From Microbulbifer sp. HZ11 (lineage in GTDB: Bacteria > Pseudomonadota > Gammaproteobacteria > Pseudomonadales > Cellvibrionaceae), in NCBI RefSeq assembly GCF_000708675.1, contig NZ_JELR01000002.1, positions 1,318,228 through 1,382,227 of the forward strand: DNA of 64,000 bases. Direction: 5' to 3'. The notes under the pieces are model-generated. The model worked only from the letters and a program-made list of their open reading frames with translations, had not been told where the DNA came from and did not search any database. The position numbers were made by a program, and so were the translations under genes. The first letter of the stretch is position 1. The number at the start of each line of letters is the position of its first letter. Of the stretch, positions 34,785 to 43,469 are shown one piece after another.

Positions 34785-35945
34785 ATGATGCACATGTACA
34801 AATCAATGCTTGCCGGCATGGCACTGATAAGCGCGGCCGGGCTTGCCCAGGCGGCGACGATTCAGAACGCGGGTTTTGAGAACGGCTGGGAGGGCTGGAC
34901 TGAAAAGGATCCGGCTGCTATTTCCGGCGTTGCTTACAGCGGTTCAAACTCGCTGAAAATTGGCGGAAATCCCGGTCGGGTCCACCAGGTGGTGAGCGTA
35001 AAACCCAACACCGAGTACACCCTCAGTGCTTATGTGAACGGCAAGGGTCAAATCGGTATCAATGACTTGAATGGCCTATTCAAGAACAAGAAATTTGATG
35101 TCGGTAGCTGGACCAAGGTTTCCCGCACATTCACAACCGCCAGCACCAACTCGCTACAGGTGTTTGCCAAGCACAATAACAATAGCAGCGACGTACGATT
35201 TGATAATTTCTCACTGGTAGAAACCGGTGGCACCACCACACCACCCAGTTCCGGTGGAACGAAAGTGCCGGCCAGTATTGCTCAGGGCACAATTTTTGAC
35301 CTTGAAGGCAGTAGCCCCAATCCTCTGGTGGATGACTATACACTGGTCTTTCTTCCCCTGGAGGCCCGCTACACCTCACCAAATGGCAACGGCTGGCGTC
35401 ACGAGTACAAGATCAAATCCAGCCTGCGGGTGGCCATGACAGACACCTATGAGGAGTTTTCGGCGAGAGTGAAAGTCGAGATGTCCGATGCGGGCAAGAC
35501 CATCATCGCTCAGCACCATGCCAGCGACACGGGCACCATCATGAAAGTCTATGTTTCCGACTCCAGGGAGTCTGGCTTCTTCGACAGTGTGGCGGGCAAC
35601 GGTGTGTTTGACGTCTACGTACGCCTGCGTAACACCAGTGGCAATGAAGAAAAGTATGCGCTGGGCACCATCAGAAGCGGAGATTCCTTTGATCTGAAGG
35701 TCCTCAATAATTACGGCGAAGTGTACGTGACCGCACTGGGAAGAAGCTTCGGTATTCCGGTAGAGGATGATTCGGAATCCTACTTCAAGTTTGGTAATTA
35801 CCTGCAATCCCAGAACACCTACACCTTGGAAAACTGTGGGGAGTCCGGAAATTCCGGCTCTTTTGCCGATTGTTTTGACGATCTGGGGATCACCAAGTCC
35901 AAGATCACCATGACTGACGTCAGCTATATCCGTGTCACCAACTGA
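34785..35945 (+). CDS. Secreted alginate lyase, PL18-type, with CBM16-like module
   Basis: A 386-residue secreted enzyme. After the signal peptide (about 1-24), the binding module (about 25-148) is related to the N-terminal module of the PL7 enzyme at 28990 (IQNAGFE...GWEGW, VSVKPNTEYTLSAYVNGKGQIG). A short Thr/Pro/Ser linker leads to the catalytic jelly roll (about 165-386) with RHEYKIKSSLRVA, IIAQHHASDTG and YFKFGNYLQS (about 333), the pattern of PL18 alginate lyases and their PL7 relatives. Two cysteines near the end may pair. The start may be ATG 34785, 34788 or 34794; GAGAG lies upstream. An endolytic surface or extracellular role is likely. Confidence 0.85.
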   Translation: MMHMYKSMLAGMALISAAGLAQAATIQNAGFENGWEGWTEKDPAAISGVAYSGSNSLKIGGNPGRVHQVVSVKPNTEYTLSAYVNGKGQIGINDLNGLFKNKKFDVGSWTKVSRTFTTASTNSLQVFAKHNNNSSDVRFDNFSLVETGGTTTPPSSGGTKVPASIAQGTIFDLEGSSPNPLVDDYTLVFLPLEARYTSPNGNGWRHEYKIKSSLRVAMTDTYEEFSARVKVEMSDAGKTIIAQHHASDTGTIMKVYVSDSRESGFFDSVAGNGVFDVYVRLRNTSGNEEKYALGTIRSGDSFDLKVLNNYGEVYVTALGRSFGIPVEDDSESYFKFGNYLQSQNTYTLENCGESGNSGSFADCFDDLGITKSKITMTDVSYIRVTN

Positions 35946-35959
35946 GCTTTGCAGATATG

Positions 35960-35986
35960 ACCTGACCGCCATCCAAAGGCGGTCAG
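35960..35986 (+). terminator. Hairpin after the PL18 gene
   Basis: CTGACCGCC and GGCGGTCAG pair around a 7-base loop shortly after the stop. There is no T-run, so termination is uncertain. Confidence 0.4.
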
Positions 35987-36104
35987 GGTCGCCGATATTC
36001 ATCAAAATATTTCTGTGCAGATATTGCCCAAACCCGCAACCGGCGCTTTAATCGCACTATCTTTACAACCTTCCCGGCCATCCCGGCCTATCAGCTCCCC
36101 TCAA

Positions 36105-37220
36105 ATGACCCAATCCTCACAGCCGACACCCTCAATCCGTCCCGCCGTCAGCACCGATCTCGATCAGCTGTGCGCACTGGAGGAGGCCAGCTTCGACGGC
36201 GACCGACTGAGCCGCCGGCGTTTCCGCCACTGGCTGAAAACCGAAAACCGCGTATTTCTGGTGGCAGAGCAGGAAGGCGCACTGCTCGGCTACGTGCTGG
36301 TATTGCTGCGTAGGGGAACCCGGCTTGCACGGCTGTATTCTCTCGCAGTGGGGCCTGCTGGGCGGGGCAAGGGGATTGGCAAGGCGCTGTTGAGCGCGGC
36401 GGAGGATGCGAGTAGCCGAAATGGCCGCCTGTATATGCGCCTGGAAGTGGCCGAGCAGAATACCGCCGCCATCGCCCTCTACCAACAGCTGGGTTACCGC
36501 ACCTTCGGCAGTTATGCCAACTACTACGAGGACTCGGGTAATGCGCTGCGTATGCAGAAGCGCATCCGCTACCGCCCGGAGAATCTGCATACCGCAGAGG
36601 TGCCCTGGTACGGGCAGCGCACGGAGTTCACCTGTGGCCCGGCGGCGGCGATGATGGCGATGGCCGGACTGGATTCCAGTTACGAACCCAACGGCAGTGA
36701 CGAGCTCACCCTCTGGCGGGAAGCCACCACCATCTTCATGACTTCCGGTCACGGTGGTTGCCACCCGATCGGCCTAGCGCTGGCGCTGCAGAAGCGGGGC
36801 TTTGACTGCGAGGTTTATCTGAATCTGACCGGTCCGTTGTTTATCAATGGTGTGCGCAGTGAGGAGAAAAAACGGGTGATCGAGCAGGTCGATACGGACT
36901 ACCGGGAGCAGGCACAGGCAGCGAGTTTACCGGTGATTGCCGATGACTTTACTCAGGAGCAGTGCCAGCAATGGCTGGAAGATGGCGCGCTGGTTTTACT
37001 GCTGATCAGTACCTATCGCCTGGACGGAAAGAAGGTACCGCACTGGGTCACGCTGACCGGAATGGATGATATTTGCTTCTACGTGCACGACCCGGATGTG
37101 GACGACGAGGACAACCCGCTCGATAGCCAGTACTTGCCTATTGCGCGGGAAGATATTGCGCAGATGTCGAGTTTTGGCAGGGAGAAACTCCGCACCGCTG
37201 TGGTTGTCCGGAAAAGCTGA
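36105..37220 (+). CDS. GNAT acetyltransferase - C39-like peptidase fusion
   Basis: A 371-residue cytosolic two-domain protein. Residues 1-155 form a GNAT acetyltransferase with the acetyl-CoA loop GPAGRGKGIGKAL (83-95). Residues 165-371 form a papain-like C39 peptidase domain with C177 in TEFTCGPAA, H313 in VPHWVTLTG and D329 in YVHDPDVD. This fusion is known from comparative genomics as a partner of RLAN/RimK ATP-grasp ligases, and together they are thought to make, cap and remove a peptide tag. Such a ligase is encoded at 11196-12662. ATG 36105 aligns best with family starts, though no strong ribosome site precedes it. Confidence 0.9.
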   Translation: MTQSSQPTPSIRPAVSTDLDQLCALEEASFDGDRLSRRRFRHWLKTENRVFLVAEQEGALLGYVLVLLRRGTRLARLYSLAVGPAGRGKGIGKALLSAAEDASSRNGRLYMRLEVAEQNTAAIALYQQLGYRTFGSYANYYEDSGNALRMQKRIRYRPENLHTAEVPWYGQRTEFTCGPAAAMMAMAGLDSSYEPNGSDELTLWREATTIFMTSGHGGCHPIGLALALQKRGFDCEVYLNLTGPLFINGVRSEEKKRVIEQVDTDYREQAQAASLPVIADDFTQEQCQQWLEDGALVLLLISTYRLDGKKVPHWVTLTGMDDICFYVHDPDVDDEDNPLDSQYLPIAREDIAQMSSFGREKLRTAVVVRKS

Positions 37221-37316
37221 GCAAGTGCGGCAATTTCCTGGCAGCGATGCGGGGTTTAATAAGGTTATTATGGCCATCCTTGATGGTATGCACCTCGGGC
37301 GCCACCCCAGCTTCGC

Positions 37317-39068
37317 TCAATTCGTATACAAGTCCCCAAAAAAATCCCCCCGGTTCCAGCGGGGCTTCTCGTCGGCATCGGTCACTTCCCGCGCGATCGC
37401 GTAATTCACTTCCGCGAACTGCTGGGCGGCGATATAGCTGATCTGATCGTCGGCTTCGTCGCTGGGCCGGTGGTAACGGGTTTTGAGGAATTCGATCTGG
37501 GCGCTGGCACCATCGATCTCGTCATCAATGGCGTCGCGGCCGGTGATCAGGTATATCGCCGGTACGCCCTGGCGGACAAAACTGTAGTGGTCGCTGCGCA
37601 CAAAAATCACCTGCTCCGGCATAGGGTCCGGGCTCACCTTGAGGCCGGCGCGCTTGACAGCGCGGGCGGCGGTTTTGCCCAGGCTGGAATGCTCGGCGCC
37701 GAAGGCGATCACATCCCGGAAGGGGTAGAGCAACATCGGCATATCCAGGTTGATATTGGCCACCATGGCACCCGGAGGTACCGGTGGATGTTGCGCGAAG
37801 TAGTCGGAACCGAGCAGCCCCTCCTCTTCGGCGGTCACCGCCACGAACAGGATGGAGCGGCGCGGAGCGCGGCCGGATTCCACAAACAGCCGCGCCACCT
37901 CCAGCATCACCGCTATACCCGCGGCATTGTCCTGGGCACCGTTGTTGATGAGATCGAGTGAGTTTCGGTCGCGGTTTATCAGCTCGTGGTTGCCCTCCTG
38001 TGCATCATGTCCGCCGTGCTCATCCTGGTTATCGACACCGATATGATCCAGGTGTGCGGAGAACACCACGTATTCATCTCGTAGGTCTGGGTCGCTGCCG
38101 GGAAGCAGGCCCACCACATTAGGGCTCAGTATTTTCTGGTGCTCGGCAGCACTGGTGAGGGTGGCGGTGTAAGGCAGTGGGAACCCCGCGGGAACCAGAC
38201 CATTTTCCATCTCGGTAAAGATGGTATCGAGGCTGCGCGCGGCACCCATAAACAGCTGCTTGGCCGCCGGCATATCCAACAACACCCCTGGATGCAGACC
38301 GGGAATCGCATTTCCGGGAATTTCGTCCGCGCGCACCCAGTCAAAACTCGGGTTCTGCAGGTGTTCAACGGTGCGGGCAAACGGGCGACGAAATTCCCTC
38401 GCGGGTGTGTTGAGCGTGATATAGCCGACGGCGCCGTGTCGGGCAGCGGTTTCACGCTTTGTGCGACCGGAGGCGAAGTGGGCCCCCACTTCGTTCGGCA
38501 GGTGCTGGGGGCGCCCGTCCAGTATCACCACGATCTTGCCCTGCACGTCCAGGCCTGCGTAGTCGTCGAGCCCGAACTCCGGTGCCTCGATGCCGTAGCC
38601 CACAAACACCAGGCCGCCGCTGGTGGCGGTATCTTCGCTGATGGTGGGCGGCGAGGCGAGAAAGTCTGTACCCAGCTCAAAGGTGATGTCGCCCTCTCGG
38701 CTGTGCAGCATCAGGGTAGCCTGATGTTCCCCCTGTTGTGGCCAGCGCGCTTTGCGGAAAGGCACCTGCTGAAAGTAGTCGTTGCCAGTCACCGATACCA
38801 GGCCGAGGTGGGCGAAGCGGTCCGCCACATACTCTGCCGCCTGTTGATAGCCAGGGCTGCCGGTCTCGCGACCTAGCAGGCCATCGGCGGCGAGGTAATC
38901 CACGTCTACGCGCATCGCGGCGATGTTCGCGGCGGGAATCGCGTCGGGTCGCGACAGCGTATTGCAGGCGCTGATCAGGCCGGTGCAGAGGGCCGCGGTG
39001 AGCAGCGCGGAACGCGCGGTTTTGATTTTACGGGCAATACGGATATCGGAGAATTCGGCGCGGGGCAT
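37317..39068 (-). CDS. M28-family zinc aminopeptidase, lipoprotein, with PA domain
   Basis: A 583-residue exported peptidase. The signal sequence ends in LISAC, a lipobox-like site, so it is probably lipid-anchored. A protease-associated insertion (about 150-290) precedes the M28 catalytic domain. The two-zinc ligands are visible: H in SAHLDHIG, bridging D in NGAQDNAAG, the catalytic EE in TAEEEGLLG, D in NLDMP and H in YHRPSDE. Such enzymes release N-terminal residues from peptides in the periplasm or at the cell surface. Convergent with the GNAT/C39 gene; the stop lies 97 bp from that gene's end. Confidence 0.92.
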   Translation of the reverse strand: MPRAEFSDIRIARKIKTARSALLTAALCTGLISACNTLSRPDAIPAANIAAMRVDVDYLAADGLLGRETGSPGYQQAAEYVADRFAHLGLVSVTGNDYFQQVPFRKARWPQQGEHQATLMLHSREGDITFELGTDFLASPPTISEDTATSGGLVFVGYGIEAPEFGLDDYAGLDVQGKIVVILDGRPQHLPNEVGAHFASGRTKRETAARHGAVGYITLNTPAREFRRPFARTVEHLQNPSFDWVRADEIPGNAIPGLHPGVLLDMPAAKQLFMGAARSLDTIFTEMENGLVPAGFPLPYTATLTSAAEHQKILSPNVVGLLPGSDPDLRDEYVVFSAHLDHIGVDNQDEHGGHDAQEGNHELINRDRNSLDLINNGAQDNAAGIAVMLEVARLFVESGRAPRRSILFVAVTAEEEGLLGSDYFAQHPPVPPGAMVANINLDMPMLLYPFRDVIAFGAEHSSLGKTAARAVKRAGLKVSPDPMPEQVIFVRSDHYSFVRQGVPAIYLITGRDAIDDEIDGASAQIEFLKTRYHRPSDEADDQISYIAAQQFAEVNYAIAREVTDADEKPRWNRGDFFGDLYTN

Positions 39069-39163
39069 GCTGGACTCAAACCTGTTCTTGGAATCGGCGC
39101 CAGCTTATCACGCTCGCCGGTGGAGCATCGGCGTAAGGTAGACAAAGGCAAACAGGATCGGGG

Positions 39164-39910
39164 TCAGTGGCCGGGTTGCAGGCAGCTGAAGCTGCTGGCG
39201 ACCGCCTGCTCGGCCAGTTCATGAGCCCGGTCCGCGCAGAAGTCCCCATGACCTGCCAGCATATGCTGAAAAGGCAGCTGCAGCAGACGCTGGAAGTCTG
39301 CGGCCAGCCAGCGCTGATTGTTTTCACTGTCCGGGGTGGCGCGCCGGCACCAGCCCGGCGCCACCTGCATGCCCTGATGAACGCCGCTGAGACGTAGCAT
39401 CCACTTGCCCGCCCAGTTGCACGCGGTCCATCCGTTCCAGTATTGCAACGCATCACAGGTCAGCAGCAGGCCCCCGGCATGGGGAATCAGCAGTGCGGCT
39501 TCCGGTACGCTGCTGTTACTGAATTCGAACACCCGGCCGCCGGTGACCGGGCAGGTGCCACCGTCGACGAGAAACTGGTCGGCGGGTGGAAGCGGATAGT
39601 GATCGGAGTGGGACTGGCGCCAGAAAAACACGTTAAAACGATCCCGGTAGTAGAGGTCGTCACAGCCATGAAAATAGCCCAGACGCACGGCCTGGCGCAC
39701 CGTACCGAGCTCAGTGAGCCGCTCTTCCTGCGCCGCGTTGAGGCGCACCGGATTGACCAGCAGTAACTCATCTCCGCTGCGCACTATGCCCATATTGCGA
39801 TTGACCAGTACTCCGGGAGCAATACGGGCCTGCCCCCGCACGACAAAAAAATCCGGCAATAGCTGGCGAATAGGTCCGTGAGGAAGTGGCGGCGGATAGG
39901 CAATATGCAT
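39164..39910 (-). CDS. Metallo-beta-lactamase-fold-like protein lacking the classical metal motif
   Basis: About 248 residues from ATG 39910; an upstream GTG at 39937 is an alternative. The layout resembles the metallo-beta-lactamase fold: VNRNMGIVRSGDELLLVNPVRL, then LGYFHGCDDLYYRDRF, AALLIPHAGGLLLTCDALQYW and the end FQHMLAGHGDFC. The usual HxHxDH motif is absent, and FHGCDD stands in its place, so zinc hydrolysis cannot be assumed. This looks like the DUF4336-type group of such proteins. Neighbours do not show a pathway. Confidence 0.6.
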   Translation of the reverse strand: MHIAYPPPLPHGPIRQLLPDFFVVRGQARIAPGVLVNRNMGIVRSGDELLLVNPVRLNAAQEERLTELGTVRQAVRLGYFHGCDDLYYRDRFNVFFWRQSHSDHYPLPPADQFLVDGGTCPVTGGRVFEFSNSSVPEAALLIPHAGGLLLTCDALQYWNGWTACNWAGKWMLRLSGVHQGMQVAPGWCRRATPDSENNQRWLAADFQRLLQLPFQHMLAGHGDFCADRAHELAEQAVASSFSCLQPGH

Positions 39911-39980
39911 GGTCGGCAAGGAGCTCCTGTGCGGCACTCCCTGCCATCAGTGGTTTTCGGAAATGCGGTGTACCCGGGTC

Positions 39981-40391
39981 TCAGCTGTATTGCAGCCGAT
40001 TGCTGATGCCATACAGAATCTGCATGGCCTGAGCCGCATCACAATCTCGCACCAGAACATGTTCGTGACAGCGCGCGGATACCACGTTGACCTGAATCCC
40101 GGCATCCGCCAACTCTCGCAGAATAATCGCGGTGAGCCCGGGCACCTGGACACCGGCGGCGTAGTGCAGGGTAATCTGGCGATAATCGTCTTCCACAGCC
40201 AGTTTTGCATCTTCAGCTATATGGCGCGGCAGCAGAGCACAGATGCCTTCTCGCTCACGGAAAATGCACCGGCACTCGGGCAACAGCTTCTGCAACTGTG
40301 TCTCGTCCAGATTGCATAGACCCAACCGTTCGCGGTCCAGAATCGGAGTAAGGCGCAATAACAGCTGGTCGATTTTTACCTGTGCATTCAT
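39981..40391 (-). CDS. ACT-domain protein
   Basis: A 136-residue small protein. The C-terminal half (about 65-130) reads as an ACT/CASTOR-type ligand-binding fold (GVQVPGLTAIILRELADAGIQVNVVSARCHEHVLVRD). The N-terminal half (about 1-60) has a similar strand pattern and may be a first, degenerate repeat. Proteins of this kind bind amino acids, but the ligand is unknown. The start ATG overlaps the stop of the upstream secreted-protein gene by four bases (ATGA), so the two are translationally coupled despite unlike functions. Confidence 0.75.
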   Translation of the reverse strand: MNAQVKIDQLLLRLTPILDRERLGLCNLDETQLQKLLPECRCIFREREGICALLPRHIAEDAKLAVEDDYRQITLHYAAGVQVPGLTAIILRELADAGIQVNVVSARCHEHVLVRDCDAAQAMQILYGISNRLQYS

Positions 40392-41245
40392 CGGCGTTCT
40401 CTCCTGGATTTGTCTTTCACGCGCGCCTTGGCGCTCTTGTCGCGTTTGTGGTTTGGCAGTTTGCCCTTGGGCTTCTGTACCGCCGGGCCAGATTTTTCGG
40501 TCTCGAAACTCTCACCCTCAAACTCGGGCTCACCTTCCACCGGGGTGGTATCCACCAACTGTTGCGCCTGCTGCGCTTCCTGCTCCCAGCGATCGAGCGC
40601 CAGGTCGATATCGTTTTCGATATCCATACGCGGGAAGGTGGGACAGGGTGCATCCTTCTCCGGGTTGTGCCAGCCGGACAACGGCGCGACAAACACCACC
40701 AGAGATTTGTGCAGATAATTGCGGCCGATGCTCGCTTCCGTCCAGGTGGTCTGCCAGGCGTACTTGCCCTTCACGGCATAATCACTTTCGTAAGATTTGA
40801 GGGTGAGGAAATAGGGGTACAAGCGCCCACCGCGACATACGATACGGCGTTCGGTCTTGATATTGGCCATCTGGGTAAACGGGTCGAAATACCAGCTGAT
40901 GTCGTAACCGTAGGAGAATTTCATCTTGTCGCCGCTGCGACTGAAGGCGTATGAGCGACCGGTACCGTCTTTATTGAGACTCCATACATGCTGGGCCTCA
41001 CCATCCCGGGAGATAAGCCAGCTGCCCACCCACTGATCCGCCTCAAGGCGGGACTCTGCGCTCCAGCCGGGATGCTGTGCATCGCCCTGCTGGTTGTGTT
41101 TCTGCACTTCTGCAGTATCGGTTTCCTCCGCTTCGGCACCATTGTCCTGGGCGGTGGTGACGGCTACCGGAGCCAGTACCATGGCCGTGAGTAACAGAGC
41201 TCTGTGACTCGCGGCGCGAAGTGTTGGAATAAAGCGTGGCTGCAT
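40388..41245 (-). CDS. Secreted protein of unknown function, paralogue of the next gene
   Basis: A 285-residue exported protein from ATG 41245 (signal peptide ends near TTAQDN). The core (about 70-230) contains ADQWVGSWLISRDGEAQHVWSLNKDGTGRSYAF and a SWYFDP segment; it shares the pattern VG-W...VWxLxxDGTG with the neighbour at 41405. The C-terminal 50 residues are highly basic (KPKGKLPNHKRDKSAKARV). The family is unknown to me; the repeated pattern resembles a lipocalin-like beta barrel. The gene precedes the ACT-domain gene with a 4-bp overlap. Confidence 0.65.
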   Translation of the reverse strand: MQPRFIPTLRAASHRALLLTAMVLAPVAVTTAQDNGAEAEETDTAEVQKHNQQGDAQHPGWSAESRLEADQWVGSWLISRDGEAQHVWSLNKDGTGRSYAFSRSGDKMKFSYGYDISWYFDPFTQMANIKTERRIVCRGGRLYPYFLTLKSYESDYAVKGKYAWQTTWTEASIGRNYLHKSLVVFVAPLSGWHNPEKDAPCPTFPRMDIENDIDLALDRWEQEAQQAQQLVDTTPVEGEPEFEGESFETEKSGPAVQKPKGKLPNHKRDKSAKARVKDKSRRERR

Positions 41246-41404
41246 AACTGCCGGGCTCCGCTTGCGCTTTATTCGTCCCTGAGAGAGTTGCCGATCCCGC
41301 TGGCCGGAGCCGGCGATTTCCTTCGCCGGCACGGACCCGGATACTGTTACCTGTGACGTCGGTACCTGCACGGGCCGGGCGAATGACTTGGCTGGGTCCA
41401 ACCC

Positions 41405-41950
41405 TCAGTTCCCTGCCGAGGCGGTCTGCTGGGTCTCACTGCGGTCGCGCTGATACAGGTTGGGACACTCCGCACCATGATTGGGGGTTTCCCAGTCTGC
41501 AAGACGGCGTTGGAAGGCCAGGATACCGCCGTTGTGCTGGCGCCAATGGCGACCGTCGATCACGTTGAAGTCTAGGGTGACGGGGCTCCAACCGGTAAAT
41601 TGCGCATACACCATGCCACTGTTGCAGTGCAGAGTGCCGCCGGTGCGGATACGCACGGTATCTCCCTCGAACCGCCAGGAAATGGCAAAACCGTGGGTGA
41701 GCTGGCCGTCTTTGCGGAAACCGTGGGCGAAGCCAGTGCCGTCAGCCTTGAGCTGCCACACGAGCTGTTCATCCCCCTGGCCGACCACCAGCCAGTTGCC
41801 CACCCAGTTTTTGGCGGCGGCCTGATCCGGGGTATGCTCCTGGGCTTCGGCGAAGGTGGGAAGGATTAGAAAGACTGCAAACGTGAGGGCGTAGGCCTGC
41901 AGCAGTGATTCAAGAACGGGACGGAAGGACAACTGACGCAACAACTTCAT
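41405..41950 (-). CDS. Secreted protein of unknown function, short paralogue
   Basis: A 181-residue exported protein (signal peptide about 1-36, ending TFAEAQ). NWVGNWLVVGQGDEQLVWQLKADGTGFAHGF matches the core of the following gene, and FAISWRFEGDTVRIRTGG corresponds to its YDISWYFDP segment. It lacks the basic tail. The pair lies in tandem on the minus strand, 159 bp apart, and probably arose by duplication. Function unknown; a periplasmic beta barrel is an inference. Confidence 0.65.
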   Translation of the reverse strand: MKLLRQLSFRPVLESLLQAYALTFAVFLILPTFAEAQEHTPDQAAAKNWVGNWLVVGQGDEQLVWQLKADGTGFAHGFRKDGQLTHGFAISWRFEGDTVRIRTGGTLHCNSGMVYAQFTGWSPVTLDFNVIDGRHWRQHNGGILAFQRRLADWETPNHGAECPNLYQRDRSETQQTASAGN

Positions 41951-42084
41951 GCGGCACTCTTCTCTGTTGGGTTCTACGACTGGCGGTTAATTGATCAACC
42001 TAATTAAAAGACTAGTCGTAAATCTCAACTGTGGCAGCATAAGCGACAATTTTCTTTGTTTTCGCGCCACACCAGCCTATGGGT

Positions 42085-43314
42085 CTACGTTTTTCGCCGA
42101 CGGCGCAAACCAAACCACAAAAGAGCCCCCACCCCCACCGCGGCAACAAACATCAGTGCCGCCCAACCATAGATGGCACTACCACCGGTAGGCTGCAGCA
42201 GTTCCCGCCCCTTCACCACATTCGCCAGCAGGCGCTGGAACTGTTCTATCACCTCGGTGGAGGGTGCCCGCTCGAGGATTGCGGTGCGCAGCTCCTGCCA
42301 CTGCTGATCGAGCTGGGTGGCGAGCGCCGGGTTACGCGCGGCCAATTGCCCCCGGGCCGGGAGATAGCCGGTGCGCAGCGCGAGCATGATCTGGTGATAG
42401 GCGCTGGCGGTATCACCACTGCGGTAGGTGGTCTGGGCGAGGTACACGAGTCCGGCGGCGCGAGCCAGGGGATGCTGCAGAGCACGGGTTTCCACCGGGT
42501 GCGCGCGCCACCACATCAAGGACTCTCGCGCTTCGTCCGGAAGCGTGGCCGGGCGCAGAACGGCGATACCCGGCAGCCCCACCAGAGCGGGATAGCGCTT
42601 GGCGAGCTTCGGCGCTGGTGCCAGTGCTGGTGCACTAAACGAGGCGACCTTGACCGCCAGTGCCCAGCGCTGACGGCTGCTGAGATCACTGTCCACTGCT
42701 TCGTCATGGGCGTCGTTGCGCGTGGGCTCGAGCACGTTGTAAAAATCGTAAAGGCTCAGGTTGGCCATACGGACCGGGTCGTTGAGAACCCGCTCCGGCT
42801 GGTCGGCGGCACCGTCAATTCCGTGGCAGTGCTGGCAGCGATCCTGATAGAGGGCGCGGGCTTCACTGGCGGCAGGCAGAGACTCCGCCGGCGAGCGCGG
42901 CAACTGATAGAGGGCAGCCAGGCGATCGGCGGCAGCGTTGGCCTGACGCCGGACTGATTGCGCGGAAGATTTGCCGGCTATGGCGCTGTTCAGTGAGGCT
43001 AAGGCTCCGAGCAACTGGGTGCGACCAGGCCTGTCCGGCAGCTGCTCTACCAAACCGCTGGCAAATTCCGCATTGTCCCGCGTCTGGCGGTACAGGCCAC
43101 GGTCACTGATCGCACCGTCCTGCACCGCATCCGGGTAATCTACCGCCACGAACGAGAGCAGGCTGACCGCCCGCGCCGCGGTATTCTGCTGAGCATCGGC
43201 TGAGCTGTCCGGTGTCTGCGCCAGGGCCAAACCGGCGAGCAACAGCAGGTACAGGCCGCACAACCCCTTGGCGATCAGTGAGACATTCTGTGGCAACGGG
43301 CGAGTCTGGTGCAT
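42085..43314 (-). CDS. Membrane-anchored c-type cytochrome resembling the periplasmic part of FTR1-type iron permeases
   Basis: A 409-residue exported protein from ATG 43314. After the signal region, SLLSFVAVDYPDAVQDGAISDRGLY recalls the start of FTR1-family iron permeases that carry a cytochrome domain. A single heme-c site C160-Q-H-C163-H follows, then a helical region and one C-terminal membrane helix (about 380-400) with a basic end. The multi-helix permease itself is absent, both in this protein and next to it. A role in electron transfer or iron oxidation is possible but inferred only from similarity. Confidence 0.6.
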   Translation of the reverse strand: MHQTRPLPQNVSLIAKGLCGLYLLLLAGLALAQTPDSSADAQQNTAARAVSLLSFVAVDYPDAVQDGAISDRGLYRQTRDNAEFASGLVEQLPDRPGRTQLLGALASLNSAIAGKSSAQSVRRQANAAADRLAALYQLPRSPAESLPAASEARALYQDRCQHCHGIDGAADQPERVLNDPVRMANLSLYDFYNVLEPTRNDAHDEAVDSDLSSRQRWALAVKVASFSAPALAPAPKLAKRYPALVGLPGIAVLRPATLPDEARESLMWWRAHPVETRALQHPLARAAGLVYLAQTTYRSGDTASAYHQIMLALRTGYLPARGQLAARNPALATQLDQQWQELRTAILERAPSTEVIEQFQRLLANVVKGRELLQPTGGSAIYGWAALMFVAAVGVGALLWFGLRRRRKT

Positions 43315-43422
43315 TGTGATTCTGGTGGAATTGGTGGCGGCACCCGCTTTTAGCCTAGCAGTGCTCGGCTGTGCGGGGTTGAGACGCATAGATTTCGTGG
43401 CGATTTCCCACCTTCCGGCAAG

Positions 43423-43448
43423 AAAAAACCCCGCAGAGGCGGGGTTTT
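43423..43448. terminator. Bidirectional rho-independent terminator downstream of dsbA
   Basis: CCCCGC, loop AGAG and GCGGGG with A- and T-runs on the two sides. It follows the dsbA stop by about 22 bp on the minus strand. Confidence 0.88.
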
Positions 43449-43469
43449 CAGGAACTTGGTCGATGGCAA

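Noticed and set aside
41274..41290. CTCTCTCAGG-like segment (minus strand) before the secreted-protein gene, recalling the 3' end of a glycine aptamer
   Set aside because: The matching 5' GGGAGAG part and the conserved aptamer core are missing, and the downstream gene has no glycine link.
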